The notes under the pieces were generated by a model. That model saw only the letters and a list, made by a program, of their open reading frames with translations, was not told where the DNA came from and searched no databases. 12,840 bases of DNA from Lachnospiraceae bacterium (lineage in GTDB: Bacteria; Bacillota_A; Clostridia; Lachnospirales; Lachnospiraceae), in NCBI GenBank assembly GCA_009774655.1, contig VSOD01000083.1, positions 1 to 12,840 of the forward strand, in the 5' to 3' direction. The first letter of the stretch is position 1; the number at the start of each line of letters is the position of its first letter. This document shows positions 6,809-12,071 of the stretch, piece after piece. Made by a program: the position numbers and the translations under genes.

Positions 6809-7591
6809 ATGAGAATAGAAAAAGTAAATGAACATCAGATCCGTTGTACGCTCACCCGTGAGGATCTGGCAACCCGCGAATTGAAGATCAGCGAGCTGGC
6901 CTACGGCACGGAGAAGGCGAAGACACTTTTCCGCGATATGATGCGGCAGGCAGCCTACGAATGCGGTTTTGAAGCGGAAGATATCCCGCTCATGATCGAG
7001 GCGATCCCGCTGAATTCGGAATGCATCGTGCTGATCATCACCAAAGTGGAGGATCCCGAGGAACTGGATACGCGCTTTTCCAAATTTGCCCCTTCCGTTC
7101 ACGAGAGCGACGGCGACTATGACGAAGAGAATGAAGAACTGGCAGACGTCTTTTCCGACGGCGCGGACGAAGTACTCAACATGCTCCGCAAGATGAGCGG
7201 AACCGACCTGTCGGAAGAAGAGACCGCAGGCAGGACGCCCCGCACCGATGTCAGATCCGGTCAGGCCGCCAAAACCAGGAAAGCGCCTGCGCCGCAGATC
7301 GCATGCCAGCTTTTTGCCTTCGCTTCCCTGAACGACGTGACGAGACTGGCGCATGTGGCTCCCGTATCCTATCAGGGCGCCAATTCCCTCTACAAGAACG
7401 AAAAGAACGGCTCCTACCTGCTGCTGGTAGACTCCGCGGGACAGGATGCCTCCTCTTTCAACCGGATCTGCAATCTGATCACGGAGTACGGCCGCCCCGA
7501 GAAATCGGTTCTCTCCGCCAAAGCCTATCTGGAAGAACATTTCGAACCCCTGATCAGAGAGAATGCCCTGGCATCTCTGGCACAGATATAA
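6809..7591 (+). CDS. mecA: Adaptor protein MecA
   Basis: A 260-residue adaptor that delivers substrates to the ClpC-ClpP protease; in Bacillus it targets the competence regulator ComK. The N-terminal substrate-binding part is conserved (MRIEKVNEHQIRCTLTREDL at 1-20, ISELAYGTEKAKTLFRDMM at 27-45, then a GFEAEDIPLMIEAIP segment and ITKVEDPEELDTRFSKF at 77-93). A variable acidic and basic linker (100-162) is followed by the C-terminal ClpC-binding domain (about 163-250; CQLFAFASLNDVTRL, SLYKNEKNGSYLLL). The length is slightly above that of the Bacillus protein because of the linker. It is a single-gene unit with its own promoter and terminator. The organism need not be competent: MecA in Clostridia also serves general protein quality control (established for the family). 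Confidence 0.93.
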   Translation: MRIEKVNEHQIRCTLTREDLATRELKISELAYGTEKAKTLFRDMMRQAAYECGFEAEDIPLMIEAIPLNSECIVLIITKVEDPEELDTRFSKFAPSVHESDGDYDEENEELADVFSDGADEVLNMLRKMSGTDLSEEETAGRTPRTDVRSGQAAKTRKAPAPQIACQLFAFASLNDVTRLAHVAPVSYQGANSLYKNEKNGSYLLLVDSAGQDASSFNRICNLITEYGRPEKSVLSAKAYLEEHFEPLIRENALASLAQI

Positions 7592-7619
7592 TGTCTGGTG
7601 CGATTCCTGAGTTCCTACC

Positions 7620-7680
7620 GTCTCCCGACGCCCGTCCCGCCCTCATGCGCAGGATGATGCGGCATCGGGAGACTTTTTTT
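7620..7680 (+). terminator. Intrinsic terminator of mecA
   Basis: GTCTCCCGA (7620-7628) pairs with TCGGGAGAC (7665-7673), with a branched inner hairpin (CCGC/GCGG), followed by seven T's (7674-7680). The minus-strand stop codon TAA of the converging gene lies at 7679-7681, within the end of this T-run. Confidence 0.85.
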
Positions 7681-8827
7681 ATTGTGCATCTGCAAATTCT
7701 GTCTGAATGACCAGCTCGACCGTGTCCTTCAAGGCGCTCTGAGCGCTTTCTAAGACCACGATATCAGGCTGATATTCTTCCACCACCTGATCGAGGATCG
7801 GAATGTTGAGCCAGTCGATGCTCAACGTTTCGCGAAACCCTTCCGCAATATCATCCTTTAAGAACATCCGCACGAAACTGTCCCCCACCAGCAGGATCCT
7901 CAGATCGTTTTCGCATCCTTCATTTACATAATCATGCGTATGTTCCCTGTAGTGCAGGAATTCCCAACGCTCCTGCGTCTGTTCCGTGATCTCCTTCGCC
8001 TGCGGATCCCTGACCTTATAAACCGGGCACAGCTCCGAATAAGGATACTCAAATCCATATAATTCCACGCTGGATTCTTCTTCCGTTATGAGATAATCCG
8101 TCTCCTGCAGGCTCCGGATCTGCCCGAAATCCTTCCCGATCTCTTCCATCAGCGTCTGATAGCCATAGTAGGATCCTTTCTCATTCCAGTGCAGCGAATC
8201 GACATACTGGAAATAGATCAATTCGTCTGCCCGCTCAAGCAGCATATCCCTGGTCAGAATCTGCTTCACATCCGTCTTCTCCCGCAGCGTTTCCACTACC
8301 TGATCCGCCCTGCCGGCCGAACCCACCCTGTTGACGCCGGCCGCATACTGCTCCGGATAGATCTCTTCCTTGCTGTAACACTGAAAATAGTAGAACGCAA
8401 TGCCCCGCCTCTCCAGATAATCGGAGATCTTCTGCATCTTTTCCGCATACAGATCCAGCCGATCCTCAGGCAGCAGATTCAGACGCTGGTATTCCCTGAT
8501 CATGTCCTGATCTTTGACAAAAAGCCAGTGATTCCTGCCCTGCAGGATGTCCGATTTTACAACCCTTCCGAACAGCTGATACTGCAGTGTCGAATTCGCC
8601 TCCACAAGCACCGTCCTGCCGCGCAGATTATCGTCCAGCCACGCTTCGAACCGGGAAAGATATGCCGGATCCGGGCCGCCCTCCGCCCAGACAGACGGAT
8701 AGGCCGCCAGCATCCTGTTCTCCATGGAAGAGCTCCGCCCCTCCCTGTCTCTGTGTGCCAAAAGATAAGGCAGTGAAATGCATAATATAAAAATCGCGAT
8801 GAAAATTACAGTTATCCTTCGTTTCAT
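7679..8827 (-). CDS. AlgJ/AlgX-like (DHHW/SGNH) O-acetyltransferase partner
   Basis: A 382-residue protein with an N-terminal membrane anchor (5-23) and an external domain. After the anchor comes SSSMENRMLAAYPS (32-45), typical of AlgJ/DHHW proteins, then the insert-rich SGNH-like fold. Candidate catalytic residues are Asp210 and His213 in YVDSLHWNEKGSYYGY (208-223) and Ser317 in ILLVGDSFVRMF (311-322). The Asp-His part precedes the Ser, as in the circularly permuted AlgX/AlgJ fold. In those proteins the spacing is Asp-x-His; here it is Asp-x-x-His. With the MBOAT protein encoded 24 bases upstream it probably moves acetyl groups onto an extracytoplasmic glycan or wall polymer, as in AlgI-AlgJ or PatA-PatB pairs. 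The acceptor is unknown. AGGGGG lies 6 bases before the ATG. Confidence 0.8.
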   Translation of the reverse strand: MKRRITVIFIAIFILCISLPYLLAHRDREGRSSSMENRMLAAYPSVWAEGGPDPAYLSRFEAWLDDNLRGRTVLVEANSTLQYQLFGRVVKSDILQGRNHWLFVKDQDMIREYQRLNLLPEDRLDLYAEKMQKISDYLERRGIAFYYFQCYSKEEIYPEQYAAGVNRVGSAGRADQVVETLREKTDVKQILTRDMLLERADELIYFQYVDSLHWNEKGSYYGYQTLMEEIGKDFGQIRSLQETDYLITEEESSVELYGFEYPYSELCPVYKVRDPQAKEITEQTQERWEFLHYREHTHDYVNEGCENDLRILLVGDSFVRMFLKDDIAEGFRETLSIDWLNIPILDQVVEEYQPDIVVLESAQSALKDTVELVIQTEFADAQ

Positions 8828-8851
8828 TCCGGGCCCCCTGCCTCAGTCAGG

Positions 8852-10273
8852 CTAAAACTGAAAATAAATAAACGGATTGTAAGTCCCCGTCACCACATAC
8901 AGGACAGAAACGCCAAGCAGCAGCAATGTGACCGCATTCTCCAACAGCGCAAACCAGATCTCCGATACCCGCTCTTTCACAAAAAGGCGGCAGCGGCTTC
9001 CCCACGGCATCATGGCCGCAACCCCCAGCGCCAGAATAAAGATCTCATAGGCGCTGATATAGTAAGCAAGCGAGAATCCCGCATCTCTTCTCTCAAGCAG
9101 TCCAAACATAGACCTCAGATACAGACTGCATCCCTGCAGACTCCCGGTGCGGAAAATGACCATGCTCACCAGCCACAGCAGCATCGCATAGGCCCAGGCC
9201 ACGATCCCGGGAATGCGTACTTTACCCCCGGTGCGGCCGGATACAAACCGCTCGGCCGCAACGATGATGCCCCAGTAAAGCCCCCACAGAACATAATTCC
9301 ACGCCGCGCCGTGCCAAAAGCCGGTCAGCACAAAAACGCACAGAAGATTCAGATAGACATTTCCTCTTCTGCTGCCGCCCAGCGGAATATACACATAATC
9401 CCGAAACCATGACGAAAGCGAGATATGCCACCGCCTCCACAGTTCAGAACCGGAGCGGGAGGTAAACGGATAGTTAAAGTTGCCCGGAAACCGGAAGCCG
9501 AACATTCTGCCCAGCCCTACCGCCATATCACTGTACCCGGAAAAGTCAAAATACAGCTGTATCGTATAAAAGATCAGACCAAGCCACGCTATACCCGGAC
9601 TGTTCTGCCAGGGCTGCATTTCAAAAACGGCATCCGCCGTCAGCGCCGCCGAATTCGCGATCACCGCCTTTTTGGCCAGACCGACCGTAAAGATGCGGAT
9701 ACCGGCAGCCATATCATCCAGCCTGTGTTTCCTGTCGTCCAGCTGCCTCTCAATATCGGAATATCTTACGATAGGCCCGGCGATCAGCTGGGGAAACAGG
9801 GCGATATACAGCCCCAGTTTCAGAATGTTTCTCTGCACGGCCACCTCGCCTCTGTACAGGTCGATCACATAGCTCATGCCCTGAAAAGTAAAAAAAGAAA
9901 TGCCGATCGGAAGCGTGATCTCGGGTATCGCAAACTGCCATCCCGTCAGGTCACTGACGATCTGCATCAAAAATCCCGTATATTTCCAGTAACCAAGGCT
10001 GAGAAGATTCAGCACGACAGTGCCTGCAAAAACATATCTGCCAAGCATCTCCCGCCCTGCCGCACGCGCGCAGGCAAGCAGACAGCCGCCGGCATAATTC
10101 AACAGGACGGTATAGACAATGATCGGGAAGAACACAGCGCCGCCGAAAATATAGAAGAAGCAGCTCATAAAAAGAAGCCACAGATTTCTCGACTTCACAG
10201 AACGTAACATAAAATAACCTGTCAAGGTAATTGGCAGGAAGAAAAAAATAAATATATTTGAACTGAATACCAT
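8852..10273 (-). CDS. MBOAT family membrane O-acyltransferase (AlgI-like)
   Basis: A 473-residue polytopic membrane protein of the MBOAT family. It starts in the family manner (MVFSSNIFIFFFLPITLTGY, 1-20). The conserved central block has LPIGISFFTFQGMSYVID (121-138), LFPQLIAGPIVRY (159-171), QLYFDFSGYSDMAVGLGRM (239-257), LWRRWHISLSSWFRDYVYIP (278-297) and GFWHGAAWNYVLWG (318-331). His283 and His321 are the two conserved histidines, the latter being the catalytic one in AlgI and DltB. It passes acetyl groups across the membrane to the partner encoded downstream. The start is set by AAGGA six bases before the ATG. No glycosyltransferase or polymerase gene is nearby, so this is a stand-alone pair. 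DltB is less likely because dltA and dltC are absent and the sequence is AlgI-like. Confidence 0.92.
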   Translation of the reverse strand: MVFSSNIFIFFFLPITLTGYFMLRSVKSRNLWLLFMSCFFYIFGGAVFFPIIVYTVLLNYAGGCLLACARAAGREMLGRYVFAGTVVLNLLSLGYWKYTGFLMQIVSDLTGWQFAIPEITLPIGISFFTFQGMSYVIDLYRGEVAVQRNILKLGLYIALFPQLIAGPIVRYSDIERQLDDRKHRLDDMAAGIRIFTVGLAKKAVIANSAALTADAVFEMQPWQNSPGIAWLGLIFYTIQLYFDFSGYSDMAVGLGRMFGFRFPGNFNYPFTSRSGSELWRRWHISLSSWFRDYVYIPLGGSRRGNVYLNLLCVFVLTGFWHGAAWNYVLWGLYWGIIVAAERFVSGRTGGKVRIPGIVAWAYAMLLWLVSMVIFRTGSLQGCSLYLRSMFGLLERRDAGFSLAYYISAYEIFILALGVAAMMPWGSRCRLFVKERVSEIWFALLENAVTLLLLGVSVLYVVTGTYNPFIYFQF

Positions 10274-10387
10274 ATCTTATCCTTATCACAGATCCGGAAC
10301 GGACTTCTTCGCCGGCGCCGCGCCTGTCATAAGGCGCCGCATGCCTGCATACACCGGCCAAAAAAGTTCTTCCTTTTCTTCAAAACA

Positions 10388-10579
10388 TTAAACCGCTGCG
10401 ATCTTCTGCATCAGGTCATCCACCGCAATGCCATGCACCATAGCCGCCTCTTCCAGCGTCTCTCCCTGTGCGGACGGGCATCCGAGACAGTGCATACCGA
10501 TCTCCATAAGAACCGGTGCGATCTCCGGATTGATCCGCAGCGCTTCCCCTATTGTTGTATTCTTTGTAATATCTGCCAT
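10388..10579 (-). CDS. DUF1858 domain protein, CxxC type
   Basis: A 63-residue soluble protein made of one DUF1858 domain: MADITKNTTIGEAL (1-14), NPEIAPVLMEIGMHCLGCP (17-35) and TLEEAAMVHGI (41-51). Cys31 and Cys34 form the CxxC typical of this family, which is found alone or beside redox and hybrid-cluster proteins and resembles ScdA N-termini. The role is unknown; binding a metal or acting as a thiol switch is an inference. The start at 10579 is chosen because GGAGGG lies 7 bases upstream; a longer frame reaching back to 10654 would run through the promoter and lacks such a site. It lies 114 bases ahead of the MBOAT gene on the same strand, so co-transcription is possible but not shown. Confidence 0.85.
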   Translation of the reverse strand: MADITKNTTIGEALRINPEIAPVLMEIGMHCLGCPSAQGETLEEAAMVHGIAVDDLMQKIAAV

Positions 10580-10625
10580 GTTTTTTCCCTCCATTCTGCA
10601 ATCTGACAACCTCTTTTGCCTTACC

Positions 10626-10654
10626 AGTATAATCCGAAAATCCATTTCCCGCAA
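10626..10654 (-). promoter_or_regulatory. Promoter of the DUF1858 gene
   Basis: On the minus strand, TTGCGG (10649-10654) and TATACT (10626-10631) are spaced by 17 bases. The -10 is strong (5 of 6) and the -35 is weak (3-4 of 6). It ends 46 bases before the ATG and may also drive the MBOAT/AlgJ pair. Confidence 0.45.
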
Positions 10655-10693
10655 GACAATCTTTCTTCTCCCGCCGGTTTACCGCGCGGCTTT

Positions 10694-10838
10694 GTTACAG
10701 TTCACGGCCTGACCGGCCGCAAGCTGTAACGCATCCAGCCCATTCCAAGTCGCCTTCGGCGAGGGGCTGGATGCCTGGAACCGTAAAGTTATCGGCCGGG
10801 TGCCCTGCAGCAGGGTGCAGGGCACCGTGAATAGTAAC
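10694..10838. repeat. MITE-like structured element with terminal inverted repeats
   Basis: A 145-base non-coding element bounded by GTTACAGTTCACGG (10694-10707) and CCGTGAATAGTAAC (10825-10838), which are inverted repeats at 12 of 14 bases. It holds three hairpins in a row: 10694-10730 (copy 2 of the 37-base unit at 6131), 10731-10774 (11-bp stem GCATCCAGCCC/GGGCTGGATGC with an inner TCGCC/GGCGA), and 10799-10826 (11-bp stem GGTGCCCTGCA/TGCAGGGCACC, 6-base loop). Its last base is part of the tadA stop codon. No transposase and no clear target duplication are visible, so mobility is inferred from the termini and the other copies. Confidence 0.7.
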
Positions 10839-11329
10839 TATCTCGCAGCTTTCTTCTCCAGCCTGTTCCGCTCCCGCAGTTCCCTGAAAAAAGTAGTCAG
10901 CATCTGCGTGCACGCTTCGGCCAGTACGCCCCTTTCTACCTGTACCTGATGGTTGAACTCCGGCATCTCAAGAATATTCAGGATGGAGCCGCCGCATCCC
11001 GCCTTGGGATTCATGCTGCCCATGACTACCCGGGTGATCCTCGCCTGCACGATGGCCCCGGCACACATCTGGCACGGCTCCAGCGTCACATACAGGGTAC
11101 AGTCTTCCAGCCGCCAGTCGCCCATCTTCCTGCTCGCCCTGTTGATGGCCGTGATTTCGGCATGGGCAAGCGTATTCTTGTCCGTATTGCGCCGGTTGTA
11201 GCCCCTGCCGATGATCTTATCCTGATAGACGATCACGCAGCCGATCGGCACCTCCCCCAGCGCATATGCCTTCTTCGCCTGTTTCAGCGCCTCCTTCATA
11301 TACTTCTCGTCTTCTGTCGTATAGTCCAT
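10838..11329 (-). CDS. tadA: tRNA-specific adenosine deaminase
   Basis: A 163-residue zinc deaminase that converts A34 to inosine in tRNA-Arg(ACG). The active site is complete: HAE (56-58) gives the zinc-binding His56 and proton-shuttling Glu58, and PCQMC (85-89) gives the zinc ligands Cys86 and Cys89. The family blocks ALGEVPIGCVIVYQ (23-36), LEDCTLYVTLEPC (74-86) and GAIVQARITRVVMG (91-104) are present. The basic C-terminus (RELRERNRLEKKAAR) is normal. GAGAGGA lies 5 bases before the ATG. The stop codon TAG uses the first base of the adjoining repeat, so the insertion or decay of that element may have set the end of the protein. No clear promoter is visible; the upstream 100 bases are repeat sequence. 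Confidence 0.94.
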   Translation of the reverse strand: MDYTTEDEKYMKEALKQAKKAYALGEVPIGCVIVYQDKIIGRGYNRRNTDKNTLAHAEITAINRASRKMGDWRLEDCTLYVTLEPCQMCAGAIVQARITRVVMGSMNPKAGCGGSILNILEMPEFNHQVQVERGVLAEACTQMLTTFFRELRERNRLEKKAAR

Positions 11330-11354
11330 ATAGATCCTCTCGCTTTTTCATACA

Positions 11355-11443
11355 TTTGTAACAATTCGGCTGCTGCCTCCCCGCTGCATACATTGTAACA
11401 GTTCAGCCTTCGGTTTCCCTGTTACGGAATCTGCCCATTACAA
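11355..11443. repeat. Cluster of degenerate GTAACA-type repeat units
   Basis: Short units with the same theme as the element beyond tadA: TTGTAACAATTCGGC (from 11356), TTGTAACAGTTCAGCC (from 11393), and an inverted GTAACAG (11394-11400) / CTGTTAC (11419-11425) pair enclosing AGCC-TTC-GGTT. They lead directly into the 66-base copy at 11444. Probably a pile-up of eroded copies. Confidence 0.5.
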
Positions 11444-11509
11444 GTTATTATTCACGGTGCCCTGCACTCTGCTGCAGGGCACCCGTCCGATAACTTTACG
11501 GTTTCAGGC
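11444..11509 (+). repeat. 66-base partial copy of the tadA-flanking element, inverted
   Basis: It matches the reverse complement of 10773-10838 at 62 of 66 bases and keeps the 11-bp stem GGTGCCCTGCA (11456-11466) / TGCAGGGCACC (11473-11483). The homology stops at 11509, eleven bases before the -35 box of the tRNA promoter; the other half of the element is missing. Confidence 0.8.
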
Positions 11510-11519
11510 ATACAACGTC

Positions 11520-11548
11520 TTGACAATTCATCCAATTCAACTTATAAT
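11520..11548 (+). promoter_or_regulatory. Strong sigma-A promoter of tRNA-Ser
   Basis: A perfect TTGACA (11520-11525) and a perfect TATAAT (11543-11548) with the ideal 17-base spacer; the predicted start of transcription is about five bases before the tRNA. Confidence 0.92.
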
Positions 11549-11559
11549 GCTATTCATAT

Positions 11560-11645
11560 GGAGTTGTATCGAAGTGGTCATAACGGGGCGCACTCGAAAT
11601 GCGTTAGCCCTCCGGGGCACGAGGGTTCGAATCCCTCCAACTCCG
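11560..11645 (+). tRNA. tRNA-Ser (anticodon CGA)
   Basis: An 86-base class II tRNA reading UCG. The acceptor stem GGAGTTG (11560-11566) pairs with CAACTCC (11638-11644), with discriminator G11645. The D-stem is short (TCG/CGG, with one G-U pair) and its loop contains GG. The anticodon stem GCGCA/TGCGT holds loop CTCGAAA with anticodon CGA at 11595-11597. A long variable arm (GCCC-TCCG-GGGC) is typical of tRNA-Ser, and the T-arm is GAGGG-TTCGAAT-CCCTC. The CCA end is not encoded and must be added enzymatically. Confidence 0.95.
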
Positions 11646-11652
11646 CTTTCCG

Positions 11653-11688
11653 GCCGGAGCAGATATCTGTGTCTGTTCCGGCTTTTTT
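11653..11688 (+). terminator. Intrinsic terminator of tRNA-Ser
   Basis: An 11-bp stem, GCCGGAGCAGA (11653-11663) with TCTGTTCCGGC (11672-11682) and one G-U pair, 8-base loop, followed by six T's (11683-11688). It starts 8 bases after the tRNA. Confidence 0.92.
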
Positions 11689-11830
11689 CGTGCTTTTCAT
11701 GCCTGCCGTTTCGTATGAGCCTTTTCTTTCTGTTAAAATTCCGCTAAATCTCTGTTAATATCCTGTTTCTATTTTGCTCAGCTTACGTTAAGAAACCCCT
11801 TTTTCTATTTTCCCCTTCCCTTCCATTCTC

Positions 11831-11836
11831 TATAAT
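11831..11836 (+). promoter_or_regulatory. Possible -10 box of the small membrane protein gene
   Basis: A perfect TATAAT 43 bases before the ATG at 11880; the matching -35 position (TTTTCC, 11808-11813) is poor. The rest of 11689-11879 is T-rich and shows nothing else. Confidence 0.35.
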
Positions 11837-11879
11837 AGCAATACGAACAGAATACAACAGGAAAGAGAGGAATCCCCTT

Positions 11880-12023
11880 ATGAGTATTGGAATGATGATC
11901 ATCTGCCTGATCGGCGGCCTGGCAGGCGCCCTCAGCACGGCCTATCTGCTGCTCAGCTTCCCGGCTATCATCGCATGGAAGATTTACCGCCGCATCAAAT
12001 TCGGCTACACACTGTATCAGTAA
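11880..12023 (+). CDS. Small single-pass membrane protein, 47 residues
   Basis: A short gene that I do not recognise. The product begins MSIGMMIICLIGGLAGALST; one long hydrophobic stretch (about 4-34) is followed by a basic, aromatic tail (WKIYRRIKFGYTLYQ, 33-47), the pattern of a membrane protein with its C-terminus inside. Support for coding: AAAGAGAGG 9 bases before the ATG, a TATAAT upstream, and strong GC preference at third positions (ATC, CTG, GGC, GCC) like the neighbouring genes. It converges on feoB across a hairpin. It lacks the cysteines of FeoB-associated Cys-rich membrane proteins, so a direct tie to iron transport is not supported. Function unknown. Confidence 0.65.
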   Translation: MSIGMMIICLIGGLAGALSTAYLLLSFPAIIAWKIYRRIKFGYTLYQ

Positions 12024-12026
12024 GAA

Positions 12027-12052
12027 GACTGCCGGGCACGGCTTCGGCAGTC
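12027..12052. terminator. Hairpin between the small gene and feoB
   Basis: An 8-bp stem, GACTGCCG (12027-12034) / CGGCAGTC (12045-12052), with a 10-base loop, 3 bases past the TAA of the small gene and 19 bases past the end of feoB. No T-run follows on either side, so termination strength is uncertain. Confidence 0.45.
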
Positions 12053-12071
12053 CGGTGTGCGGCCCGGAATA

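Noticed and set aside
6740..7540. 266-codon minus-strand frame opposite mecA
   Set aside because: mecA is unambiguous on the other strand, with an extended ribosome binding site; the antisense frame would start within mecA and has no family features.
9425..10207. 260-codon plus-strand frame opposite the MBOAT gene
   Set aside because: Shadow of a conserved membrane enzyme; basic, low-complexity product.
10313..10340. GGCGCC-rich hairpin after the DUF1858 gene as a terminator
   Set aside because: No T-run follows it on the minus strand, so it is not called as an intrinsic terminator.
10580..10654. Longer N-terminus for the DUF1858 protein
   Set aside because: The extra codons cover the predicted promoter, and the family begins at the MADITKN position, which has its own GGAGGG.
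10694..11509. CRISPR array or integron-like array
   Set aside because: The repeats are irregular in spacing, orientation and length, and there are no uniform spacers or cas genes.
11457..11758. Two overlapping plus-strand frames across the tRNA
   Set aside because: They run through a repeat, a promoter, the tRNA-Ser and its terminator.
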